Source of the DNA: Akkermansiaceae bacterium UBA1315
Lineage (GTDB): Bacteria > Verrucomicrobiota > Verrucomicrobiia > Verrucomicrobiales > Akkermansiaceae
Length of the DNA stretch: 23,921 bases
NCBI GenBank assembly: GCA_002307065.1
Contig: DBTN01000003.1
Location: 3,744 to 27,664, forward strand
Reading direction: 5' to 3'
Numbering within the stretch: position 1 is the first letter of the stretch; each line of letters opens with the position of its first letter. The position numbers and the translations under genes were made by a program. This document shows positions 6,141 through 13,844 of the stretch, piece after piece. A model generated the notes under the pieces. The model searched no databases, was not told where the DNA came from, and was given only the letters and a program-made list of their open reading frames with translations.

Positions 6141-8324
6141 CTATCGTTTGCGACCGCGTCCTTTGGGATATTTGACCGGTTTGCCGGAGGTGGCGGAGGC
6201 GGTGGGTCGATCACTTTTTAAAGCCGCGATCTGATCGCGAAGATGAGCGGCTCGCTCAAATTCCAGTCGGGAGGATGCCTCACGCATTTCCTCTTCCAGT
6301 TCGGCGATGACGCGAACTTTATCATACGCTTCGACGTCATCAGCGACCATCGACGAATTGATTTTATCGGCCTGCTTGCGTTCGTTTTCGTGAGTCTGGA
6401 GGCTTTGCTGCAGAGCGCGTTTCACGCTTTGTGGAGTGATTCCGTGAAGCTCATTGTGCTCTCTCTGCCGGGCGCGGCGGTATTCAGTGACGTTGATCAG
6501 TGCCTGAATCGAATCGGTGACGGTATCGCAAAAAAGCACGCATTCTCCGCCGATGTGACGAGCCGCGCGCCCTGCGGTTTGAATCAGCGACGTTTCATTT
6601 CGGAGGAATCCTTCTTTGTCCGCATCGAGGATACAGACGAGGGAAACTTCCGGTAAATCGAGCCCTTCGCGGAGGAGGTTGATGCCGACCAAAATATCAA
6701 ATGTCGCCGCGCGTAACTGACGCAGGATTTCCACGCGTTCCACCGCATCGATGTCCGAATGCAGGTAGCGAACTTTCAGACCGGTTTCGGTAAGATATTC
6801 GCTCAGGTCTTCTGCGGTTTTTTTGGTGAGGGTGGTGATCAACACGCGTTCCTGGCGCTCGACGCGTTGTCGGCAGAGCTCGATCGTCTCATCGATTTGA
6901 TTTTTGAGCGGACGTAAAATCAGCACCGGATCCAGCAAACCGGTGGGGCGGATGATCTGCTCGACGACCAAGGTGGTTCCGCGTTTCGATGGGTCGAAAT
7001 CCTCAATGGGTTGAGCGTTTCCGCTTGGAGTGACGCGGAGTTTTTTCAGGTCGAAATGGGTGAATCCGCCGCTGTCATCGCGGGTTTTCACCGGGATATA
7101 GGATTTGTTTTCCGGACGGGAGTTTGCGATTTCAAAAGGACCGGGCGTCGCCGAAACATAGACGCGCTGATGCGTCATTTGCATGAACTCTTCAAAACGC
7201 AGTGGTCGGTTGTCGAGCGCGCTGGGCAGGCGGAAGCCGTGATCGACGAGAACGGTTTTGCGACTTTTATCGCCTTCGTACATGCCGCCAACTTGGGGGA
7301 TCGTCGCGTGGCTTTCATCGATCAGCAGCAGGAAATCTTTGGGGAAGAAATCGAGCAATGTGTGAGGTCGTGCACCCGGTTCGCGGCCGGTCAGATGGCG
7401 CGAATAGTTTTCGATGCCTTGGCAAAAACCCATCTCGTTCATCATTTCCAAGTCGTATTCCGTCCGCATCCGAAGGCGTTGGGCTTCGATGAGCTTTCCT
7501 TCTTTTTCAAACTTGGCGACTTGTTCGGTCATTTCTTCGCGAATCGCGACGACCGCGCGTTTCATTTTGTTTCCTTCCGTGACGAATTGTTTCGCGGGGA
7601 AAAACGTATGGTCCTCGACGCGTTCCATGACGTGCCCGGTCAACGTGTGGATCGTGGTGATGCGCTCGACCTCGTCGTCGAAAAATTCCACCCGGATCGC
7701 GGTTTCTTCCAGGTAAGCCGGGTGGATTTCGACAACGTCACCGCGAACGCGAAATTTCCCGCGACCGAAGGCGATGTCGTTTCTTTCGAAAAGCATGCCG
7801 ACGAGTTCATTGAGCAGTTCTTCGCGGGTGATTTTCTGTCCGACCCAAACTTTCAGCATCCGGCCTTTGTAATCTTCCGGAGAGCCTAATCCGTAAATGC
7901 AGGAAACCGAAGCGACGACGATCGTATCTTTTCGCGTCAGCAACGAACCCATCGTGCTGAGTCGCAGTCGCTCGATCTCATCATTGATCGACGAATCTTT
8001 TTCGATATAGGTGTCGCTCCTCGGGATATAGGCTTCCGGTTGATAATAATCGAAATAAGAAACGAAATATTCGACCGCGTTGTGCGGGAAAAAGTTTTTG
8101 AATTCCGAATAGAGCTGGGCCGCCAAGGTTTTGTTGTGGCTCATGATCAACGCCGGTTTCCCGTGATTTTTGATCAGATTTGCCATCGTGAACGTTTTGC
8201 CCGAACCGGTGACCCCGAGCAGCGTTTGATGACGATTTCCAGCACGCAGGGACTTCGAAAGTTTTTCGATCGCCTGAAATTGATCGCCCTCAGGCTGGTA
8301 ATCGCTGACAAGTTTAAAAGGCAT
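6141..8324 (-). CDS. uvrB: Excinuclease ABC subunit B (UvrB)
   Basis: UvrB is the damage-verifying helicase of nucleotide excision repair; it is loaded by UvrA and recruits UvrC. Landmarks over 727 residues are Walker A GVTGSGKT (37-44), the beta-hairpin region YFVSYFDYYQPEAYIP (86-101), the Walker B box DESHAT (336-341), SATPG (391-395), motif V ILVGINLLREGLDLPEVSL (544-562), the QTAGRAARH motif VI (582-590), and the C-terminal UVR domain (about 668-705) that binds UvrC. It is about 50 residues longer than E. coli UvrB. Most of the excess is one insertion (about 399-452) between SATPGPFE and VVEQIIRPTG, plus a basic tail PKGRGRKR. It diverges from the gene at 8559. A promoter and a degenerate LexA-like site lie just upstream. 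Confidence 0.98.
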   Translation of the reverse strand: MPFKLVSDYQPEGDQFQAIEKLSKSLRAGNRHQTLLGVTGSGKTFTMANLIKNHGKPALIMSHNKTLAAQLYSEFKNFFPHNAVEYFVSYFDYYQPEAYIPRSDTYIEKDSSINDEIERLRLSTMGSLLTRKDTIVVASVSCIYGLGSPEDYKGRMLKVWVGQKITREELLNELVGMLFERNDIAFGRGKFRVRGDVVEIHPAYLEETAIRVEFFDDEVERITTIHTLTGHVMERVEDHTFFPAKQFVTEGNKMKRAVVAIREEMTEQVAKFEKEGKLIEAQRLRMRTEYDLEMMNEMGFCQGIENYSRHLTGREPGARPHTLLDFFPKDFLLLIDESHATIPQVGGMYEGDKSRKTVLVDHGFRLPSALDNRPLRFEEFMQMTHQRVYVSATPGPFEIANSRPENKSYIPVKTRDDSGGFTHFDLKKLRVTPSGNAQPIEDFDPSKRGTTLVVEQIIRPTGLLDPVLILRPLKNQIDETIELCRQRVERQERVLITTLTKKTAEDLSEYLTETGLKVRYLHSDIDAVERVEILRQLRAATFDILVGINLLREGLDLPEVSLVCILDADKEGFLRNETSLIQTAGRAARHIGGECVLFCDTVTDSIQALINVTEYRRARQREHNELHGITPQSVKRALQQSLQTHENERKQADKINSSMVADDVEAYDKVRVIAELEEEMREASSRLEFERAAHLRDQIAALKSDRPTASATSGKPVKYPKGRGRKR

Positions 8325-8332
8325 CCGCCGGA

Positions 8333-8366
8333 TTCATAGAACGGTTTCGCAGTGTTCGCAAGGTCA
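8333..8366 (-). promoter_or_regulatory. Putative uvrB promoter with a degenerate LexA-like site
   Basis: On the minus strand TTGCGA (8361-8356) and TATGAA (8338-8333) are separated by 17 bp and end 8 bp before the uvrB ATG. Overlapping the -35 is TGTTC-gcaa-GGTCA (8353-8366), one perfect and one 3/5 half-site of the TGTTC-N4-GAACA operator that I recall being reported for Verrucomicrobia LexA. TTCGCA is also repeated directly at 8346-8351 and 8355-8360. uvrB is SOS-controlled in many bacteria, so the site is plausible but weak. Confidence 0.35.
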
Positions 8367-8428
8367 GCAGCCGAGGAAAGTTTGGGTTGCTTCGGTGGCG
8401 CGACGAGTGACTACGTGCCTTTTCCTGA

Positions 8429-8538
8429 ACGCAGATTGAGAGGATTAACGCAGGTTGCGCTGTATTAAAAACCGGTCCTTAAATCGTATCTGCGAAATCC
8501 GTGTCAGCATTCTTCATCTGCGCTTGAAAAATGCTGAC
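8429..8538. repeat. Degenerate GCAGATT-type intergenic repeats and a 13-bp hairpin
   Basis: The uvrB/8559 spacer (8325-8558) has no gene. It contains AACGCAGATT and AACGCAGG words at about 8429-8453, then the opposite orientation ATCTGCGAAATCCGTG (8488-8503) and ATCTGCG (8516-8522). It also contains a strong hairpin: GTCAGCATT (8503-8511) pairs with AATGCTGAC (8530-8538), continues after one mismatch with TTCA/TGAA, and has an 8-nt loop. I recall dispersed CGCAGATT-like intergenic words as common in this phylum. Promoters for the 8559 gene may be embedded here. Confidence 0.45.
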
Positions 8539-8558
8539 CGATTTACGATCTGCCTGTT

Positions 8559-8909
8559 ATGATTCGACCCGAGATGTTCAACGGAATCAAAGACAGTCTG
8601 GCCTCAAGCGCGGCGAAAAGTATGATCGCTTCACGTCTGCACCGGTATGGCAAATTGACGGATTTGAGAATTCGCAGCCGTGAAAAAACGATCTCGATCG
8701 AATTGCTGTTAGAAGGTGAAGAAATCCCGCTGAACATCGAGATCGAAAGCTACCGCATCATGGGCAAACCGGGTGAAAATGCGTTGGTCATCGAAAAAGC
8801 CCGCGCATCGCGGCCATGGCTGCAGAATTTGGTGGACGATCTGGTGGTGGGAAAACCGTTGCCGGTTCCGTCGGTGGTGCTTTTTGCCTTAGGGAAATCC
8901 GACGAGTGA
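8559..8909 (+). CDS. Conserved small cytosolic protein of unknown function
   Basis: 116 residues with no signal peptide or membrane segment. An ATG at 8574 (MFNGIKDSLASSAAK...) is a plausible alternative and may be the true start; neither has a clear Shine-Dalgarno. The central part, LRIRSREKTISIELLLEGEEIPLNIEIESYRI, reads as a beta-rich domain, followed by ARASRPWLQNLVDDLVVGK. I recall similar short proteins from verrucomicrobial genomes with the SREKTI and SRPWLQ words, none with a known role. It is followed after 31 bp by a HIT protein on the same strand, possibly an operon, and is divergent from uvrB. Confidence 0.75.
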   Translation: MIRPEMFNGIKDSLASSAAKSMIASRLHRYGKLTDLRIRSREKTISIELLLEGEEIPLNIEIESYRIMGKPGENALVIEKARASRPWLQNLVDDLVVGKPLPVPSVVLFALGKSDE

Positions 8910-8940
8910 CAGATCGATCGCGGCATGGCTTGATCCCGGG

Positions 8941-9354
8941 ATGAAATTTCAACTGCATCCACGGCTTGCGGCGGGCGGACACGATTTTGGCCGAATCGGC
9001 GGCTGTCGGTTGCTGCTGAAGGACAACGCGATTTTCCCATGGTTTCTGCTGGTCCCTGAAGTGGAAGAGGGCGTCGAAGATTTGCATGAGTTATCCGACA
9101 ACCGGTACGGCGAGGTGATGGAGGCGGTGAGAGATGTCTCTCAATTTGTCGCCGCCTATTTTCAGCCGGAAAAGCTCAACGTCGCTTGTATCGGAAACCA
9201 AGTCCGGCAAATGCACATCCATATCGTTGGTCGGTCCTCCGAAGATCCCGCGTGGCCCGGTACGGTCTGGGGATTCGAGGGGAAAAAAGCGTATCTTCCG
9301 GAACGCGTTGAGGAAATCCGAGCGGCTCTGCACAACCGGTTGAGATTACTGTGA
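8941..9354 (+). CDS. HIT-family nucleotide hydrolase/transferase
   Basis: 137 residues. The histidine-triad motif is QMHIHIVGR (residues 90-98), with Gln in place of the first His and the catalytic middle His at 92. This substitution occurs in a recognised HIT subclass. Other family features are the LLLKDNAIFPWFLLVPE strand region (25-40), the ELSDNRYGEVMEAV helix, and a C-terminal PAWPGTVWG segment that many bacterial HIT proteins share after the triad. HIT proteins hydrolyse nucleoside-phosphate linkages such as adenosine phosphoramidates or dinucleoside polyphosphates; the substrate is not predictable here. It probably shares a transcript with the gene ending at 8909. Confidence 0.9.
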   Translation: MKFQLHPRLAAGGHDFGRIGGCRLLLKDNAIFPWFLLVPEVEEGVEDLHELSDNRYGEVMEAVRDVSQFVAAYFQPEKLNVACIGNQVRQMHIHIVGRSSEDPAWPGTVWGFEGKKAYLPERVEEIRAALHNRLRLL

Positions 9355-9395
9355 TCGCATCGTCCGTGGTGGTGTGGAGAAGAGCGATTAAAAGC

Positions 9396-9479
9396 TCGAT
9401 TTGACGAATCGAAACGGCGCGGTTTGCTCGATCCATCACGTTCCGGTCAAAGAAGCGTGGGTCTCGCAATTTCACGCTT
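9396..9479. promoter_or_regulatory. Two short dyads upstream of uxaC, possible operators
   Basis: TCGATT (9396-9401) and AATCGA (9407-9412) form a 6-bp dyad with a 5-nt centre. AAGCGTG (9453-9459) and CACGCTT (9473-9479) form a 7-bp dyad with a 13-nt centre. Both lie in the 161-bp spacer before uxaC, where an operator for uronate control would be expected. Only symmetry supports this. Confidence 0.22.
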
Positions 9480-9515
9480 GGAACCCCGCGTTTCCGGCTC
9501 TTTGATCTGTTTGCC

Positions 9516-10919
9516 ATGGCTTACCTTGACGAGAATTTTTTGCTTCATTCCCCGACCGCACGCCGCCTTTACCACGAGGTCGCCAAGGATCAGCCAATCA
9601 TTGATTATCATTGCCATCTGTCACCGCGGGAAATTGCGACAAATCATCGCTGGGCGAACTTGGCGGAAATCTGGCTTGGAGAAGATCATTACAAATGGCG
9701 GCTGTTACGGGCGAACGGCGTCAGCGAAGACCTCGTCACCGGTAATGCTTCTCCTCGCGAAAAATTCCAAGCGTGGGCGGAAACCGTGCCGTTTATGCTG
9801 CGCAATCCGATGCATCACTGGACGCATTTGGAGCTTCAGCGTTACTTCGATATCGACCTTCTGCTCAGTCCGAAAACGGCGGACGAAATCTGGGAGCGAG
9901 CGAAAGCCAAACTCGCTGAACCGGATTTTAACACTCACGGCCTGCTCAAAAAATTCGACGTCCGGGTGGTCGGTACGACCGATGATCCGGCCGATCCGCT
10001 CGACGACCATTTGGCGATCTCTGCGTCCGATCTCAAGACGCGGGTGCTGCCGACCTTTCGCCCGGACAAAGCGTTTGCGGTGGATCGCCCGGATTTGCTC
10101 AATCCTTGGCTGAGCAAACTCGAAGCGGTTTCAGACATCTCGATCACGCGCCTTTCGGATCTTTTATCCGCGCTTCAAAAGAGACACAGCGATTTCCATG
10201 AAGCGGGTGCGCGGCTGTCCGATCACGGATTCGACCGTTGTCCGGCGCTGCCATGCTCGGCAGCCGAAGCTTCGGTGATTTTTGAAACCGCCCGCTCCGG
10301 GAAACCGGTTTCGGCCGAAGACAAGGAGCGCTTTTCGTTTTATCTGATGGTTTTCTTCGGCCAACTCGACGCGGCCAAAGGCTGGACCAAACAACTCCAC
10401 CTGGGGGTCGTTCGAAACGTCAACAGCACCCAGTTTGGAAAAGTCGGACCGGATGCGGGTTTCGACACCATCGCCGATACGCCGCAAGGAGCCGCCTTGA
10501 TGACTTATCTTGACGCTCTGGTCAAAAACGACGCGTTGCCGAAGATCGTGCTCTATAACCTCAATCCGCGTGACAATTATCTGTTCGCCGCTTTGACCGG
10601 CGTCTTCCAGGATGGATCGGTTCCCGGGAAAATTCAGTTCGGTTCCGGTTGGTGGTTCCTGGATCAGAAGGAGGGCATGGAGATGCAGCTCAACGCGCTT
10701 TCCTCGACCGGTTTGCTGTCGCGTTTCGTCGGCATGCTCACCGATTCGCGGTCATTCCTTTCCTTTCCACGCCACGAATATTTCCGCCGGATTTTATGCA
10801 ATCTCATCGGCAGCGAAGCCGACCGCGGCGAACTGCCAGACGATTTTGAACAACTTTCGGAATTGATTCGTGCGATCAGTTTTGAAAATGCCAATCGCCA
10901 CTTCGGGTTTGGCGTCTGA
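9516..10919 (+). CDS. uxaC: Glucuronate (uronate) isomerase UxaC
   Basis: UxaC interconverts D-glucuronate and D-fructuronate (also galacturonate and tagaturonate), the first step of uronate catabolism in the cytoplasm. At 467 residues the match to E. coli UxaC runs end to end as I recall it: FLLHSPTARRLYH, DYHCHLSP (metal-binding His32 and His34), LGEDHYKWR, TGNASPREKFQAWA, HHWTHLELQRYF, VGTTDDPAD, RPDKAF, GPDAGFDT, YNLNPRDN, FGSGWWFLDQKEGME and LTDSRSFLSFPRHEYFRRIL. No uxuA, uxaB or kdgK is adjacent. The likely partner in the window is the mannonate-type SDR at 955-1743. No Shine-Dalgarno precedes the ATG. Confidence 0.98.
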   Translation: MAYLDENFLLHSPTARRLYHEVAKDQPIIDYHCHLSPREIATNHRWANLAEIWLGEDHYKWRLLRANGVSEDLVTGNASPREKFQAWAETVPFMLRNPMHHWTHLELQRYFDIDLLLSPKTADEIWERAKAKLAEPDFNTHGLLKKFDVRVVGTTDDPADPLDDHLAISASDLKTRVLPTFRPDKAFAVDRPDLLNPWLSKLEAVSDISITRLSDLLSALQKRHSDFHEAGARLSDHGFDRCPALPCSAAEASVIFETARSGKPVSAEDKERFSFYLMVFFGQLDAAKGWTKQLHLGVVRNVNSTQFGKVGPDAGFDTIADTPQGAALMTYLDALVKNDALPKIVLYNLNPRDNYLFAALTGVFQDGSVPGKIQFGSGWWFLDQKEGMEMQLNALSSTGLLSRFVGMLTDSRSFLSFPRHEYFRRILCNLIGSEADRGELPDDFEQLSELIRAISFENANRHFGFGV

Positions 10920-10965
10920 ATGGGAAATCGCAGGATTTTCATCATCGACTCACGTTGATCCTTGA

Positions 10966-10999
10966 TCCACCTCGGCCCGCCGGTTGGGCCGACGGTGGA
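10966..10999 (+). terminator. Strong GC-rich hairpin between uxaC and valS
   Basis: TCCACCTCGGCCC (10966-10978) pairs with 10986-10999 over 13 bp with one bulged C at 10993, around a 7-nt loop. A run of six T (11011-11016) follows only after 11 nt, so it is at best a non-canonical terminator for uxaC. It may instead be a structured element of the valS leader. No T-box specifier or antiterminator sequence was found in that leader. Confidence 0.4.
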
Positions 11000-11107
11000 G
11001 CGAGAGGGTGTTTTTTCCGGCCAAGAAGGAAGAAAGGGCGATCTTGCGTGCCGGCGGGTTTTCCCATGCTGGACAAAACCGGTCGGCTCTGGCATCCATC
11101 CGCCCCC

Positions 11108-13795
11108 ATGTCCGAGTTGCCGAAAGCCTATGAACCCCAAGCGGTCGAAGCCAAGTGGTACGCCGCTTGGTTGGAAGGAAAGTGTTTCGAAGCTGATCCG
11201 TCTTCCTCCCGAGACGGCTACGCGATCGTCATTCCTCCGCCGAATGTCACTGGCATTTTGCACCTTGGCCACGTTTTGAACAACACGATCCAGGACATCC
11301 TTGCGCGTCGCGCGCGGCAGCAGGGGAAAGAAGTGCTGTGGCTTCCGGGGACCGACCACGCCGGCATCGCGACTCAAGCGAAAGTCGAGCGCGAGCTTCG
11401 CGAAAAGGAAAAACTGACTCGTCGCGATCTCGGCCGCGATGCGTTTTTGGAGCGCGTTTGGGATTTCAAAAACAAGCACGGTGACATCATCATCAACCAG
11501 TTGAAGCGCCTTGGCTGTTCTTGCGATTGGAGCCGCGAGCGTTTCACGATGGACGAAGCTTACACCAAATGGGTGAGCAAGGTGTTCGTCGATCTTTTTA
11601 AAGAAGGCCTGATTTACCGCGGCAAGCGGATGGTCAACTGGTGCCCGGTTTCGCTGACGGCCTTGTCAGATGAAGAGGTGACCATGACGCCTCAGCGGTC
11701 GAAACTTTACACGATGAAATACGAACTCGCCGATGCTCCGGGCGAGTTTTTGGAAATTTCGACGACCCGTCCGGAAACGATCATGGGTGACACCGCGGTG
11801 GCAGTGAACCCGAAAGATCCGCGCTTCACGAAATACATCGGTCGCATGGTGAATCGGCCATTTCCGCAGGCGCAGATCCCGATCATCGCAGACGAACACG
11901 TCGATATCGAGTTCGGAACCGGTGCGTTGAAAATCACTCCGGCCCACGACAAAGCTGACTTTGAAATTGGCCAAAGACATCAATTGCCGATCATCGATAT
12001 TTTAACTCCGGACGCACATATCAATTGCCCGGAAGCTCCGGAATTTCATGGACTTGACCGGTTTGTCGCGCGGAAAAAAGCGGCGGCGAAACTCGAAGAG
12101 ATGGGCCTGCTCATCAAGATCGACGAATACGACAACAACGTCGGTTATTCTGAACGCGGCGGCGTGCCGATCGAGCCGCGCATTTCGATGCAGTGGTTCT
12201 TGAAATATCCCTGCGTTCAGGAAGCGGCGGACGCAGTGGCGACCGGTGAAATCAAATTCCGTCCGGAACGGTGGGCAAAAACCTATGCTCACTGGATGGA
12301 AAACCTTCAGGACTGGTGCATCAGCCGCCAGCTCTGGTGGGGTCATCAGATCCCGGTGTGGTACCGCAAGGATAAGCTCGATGCATTAAAATCCGCGGAG
12401 TCGCTGGATATGCAAAATTTCGAAGCGGGTGACATTCATGTCGGTATCGAAGCTCCATCAGACGAAGGCAGTTGGGTGCGTGATGAAGACGTGATGGACA
12501 CGTGGTTTTCATCCTGGCTCTGGCCTTTCGCGACGATGACCGACGTCGGCGAAGAAAGCGCGACGTTGAAAAAATTCTATCCGACCGATGATCTTGTGAC
12601 CGGTCCGGACATCATCTTCTTCTGGGTCGCCCGGATGATCATGGCGGGTTACCGGTTTGCCGGCGGGCTGCCGTTTAAGAATGTGTTTTTCACGACGATC
12701 ATCCGCGATCTCCAAGGTCGGAAAATGTCGAAATCTCTCGGCAATTCGCCCGATCCGATCGACCTGATGGAAAAATACGGTGCCGATGGATTGCGTTTCG
12801 GGCTGATGCGGATCGCACCGGTTGGCAGCGACGTTCGTTTTGATGAAGCGTCGGTCGAAGAAGGCCGGAATTTTGCGAACAAACTCTACAACGCCTGCCG
12901 CCTTCGTCAGATGGGAGGCGAGGGATTGCATACGCTTTCTGATCTCACCGATCTCCGTCCGTATCATGTCAATGTGTTGGCGAAGCTCGATGAGTTATCT
13001 TCCGACTTGGAACGCATCTACGGCGATTACCGGTTTGGAGAAATCGCTCAGCGGTTGTATGAATTCCTCTGGAACGATTTCTGCGACCGATTCCTCGAAG
13101 CCGTGAAACTCGACCTTCGCGAAACGGCGACCCCCGAGGCGAAGGCCGCGACGCTGGGTGTGTTCGACACCGTGATGAGCCGCTATTTGCAACTGCTTCA
13201 TCCGTATATGCCTCACGTCACCGAAGAACTTTCGGCACGGATGGGTTATCTTTCCGCCGGAGAATTCCTGATGGAAAAAACGCTGCCGACCGAGCCGGTT
13301 TTGGCGACGCTTTCCGCAGCAGAAATTTCCGCCGCTCAATCGAAAGCCGCCGCGATTTACGAATCGGCGGGCCGCATGCGAAATCTCAAAGCAGAATACA
13401 AAGTCGGCTCACGCAAAGATGTGCGATTCGTCATCAAAGCCGCGCCCGAGTGGCTGGCGGAGGAGTCGAAGGTGCTGTCGTTGCTCGTCGGAGCGAAAGA
13501 GATCGACATCGATTCTGCCTACGAGGCTCCGAAGGGGACACCTGCCGCAATCACGGTCGTCGGTGAGGTTTATTTGCCGCTGGATGGTTTGATCGACGTG
13601 GCAGCGGAAAAAATCCGTCTGACGAAAGAAATCGAGAACATCCGGATTGAGGTAAAAAAATCCGAAGGGAAACTGGGTAATGCCAGCTTTGTCGATCGTG
13701 CGCCACCGGAAGTCGTTGATCAGGAAAGAGCCCGCTTAGAAGACTGGAAAACCAAACTGGAGCAGATGGGAGAGATGTTGGCGGCGTTGTCATGA
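11108..13795 (+). CDS. valS: Valyl-tRNA synthetase
   Basis: Class I aminoacyl-tRNA synthetase charging tRNA(Val). It has 895 residues from the ATG at 11108 (MSELPKAYEPQAVEAKWY), matching the family start; the upstream in-frame stretch to 10955 has no homology-like content. The HIGH motif is HLGH (52-55) in PPPNVTGILHLGH. The editing domain includes STTRPETIMGDTAVAV (218-233), and GTDHAGIATQ is at 81-90. KMSKS is intact at 539-543 (GRKMSKSLGNS). The anticodon-binding helical domain carries WNDFCDRFLE, and the C-terminal coiled-coil arm, characteristic of ValS, includes EKIRLTKEIENIRIEVKKSEGKL. The leader contains a GC-rich hairpin. A DUF4332-like gene follows after 49 bp. Confidence 0.98.
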   Translation: MSELPKAYEPQAVEAKWYAAWLEGKCFEADPSSSRDGYAIVIPPPNVTGILHLGHVLNNTIQDILARRARQQGKEVLWLPGTDHAGIATQAKVERELREKEKLTRRDLGRDAFLERVWDFKNKHGDIIINQLKRLGCSCDWSRERFTMDEAYTKWVSKVFVDLFKEGLIYRGKRMVNWCPVSLTALSDEEVTMTPQRSKLYTMKYELADAPGEFLEISTTRPETIMGDTAVAVNPKDPRFTKYIGRMVNRPFPQAQIPIIADEHVDIEFGTGALKITPAHDKADFEIGQRHQLPIIDILTPDAHINCPEAPEFHGLDRFVARKKAAAKLEEMGLLIKIDEYDNNVGYSERGGVPIEPRISMQWFLKYPCVQEAADAVATGEIKFRPERWAKTYAHWMENLQDWCISRQLWWGHQIPVWYRKDKLDALKSAESLDMQNFEAGDIHVGIEAPSDEGSWVRDEDVMDTWFSSWLWPFATMTDVGEESATLKKFYPTDDLVTGPDIIFFWVARMIMAGYRFAGGLPFKNVFFTTIIRDLQGRKMSKSLGNSPDPIDLMEKYGADGLRFGLMRIAPVGSDVRFDEASVEEGRNFANKLYNACRLRQMGGEGLHTLSDLTDLRPYHVNVLAKLDELSSDLERIYGDYRFGEIAQRLYEFLWNDFCDRFLEAVKLDLRETATPEAKAATLGVFDTVMSRYLQLLHPYMPHVTEELSARMGYLSAGEFLMEKTLPTEPVLATLSAAEISAAQSKAAAIYESAGRMRNLKAEYKVGSRKDVRFVIKAAPEWLAEESKVLSLLVGAKEIDIDSAYEAPKGTPAAITVVGEVYLPLDGLIDVAAEKIRLTKEIENIRIEVKKSEGKLGNASFVDRAPPEVVDQERARLEDWKTKLEQMGEMLAALS

Positions 13796-13844
13796 CGGCT
13801 TGCCTTGGTGGCCGGAGTTCGTAGTTTCGAGCCACCCATTAACC

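Noticed and set aside
10955..11107. N-terminal extension of valS
   Set aside because: The extra 51 residues are unlike any ValS N-terminus and encode the leader hairpin; the ATG at 11108 matches the family start.
10920..11107. T-box riboswitch upstream of valS
   Set aside because: No conserved T-box core resembling AGGGTGGNACCGCG and no specifier-like stem were seen.
10664..11479. Open frame of 271 codons on the minus strand spanning the end of uxaC and the start of valS
   Set aside because: It overlaps two strongly supported genes and has no motif of its own.
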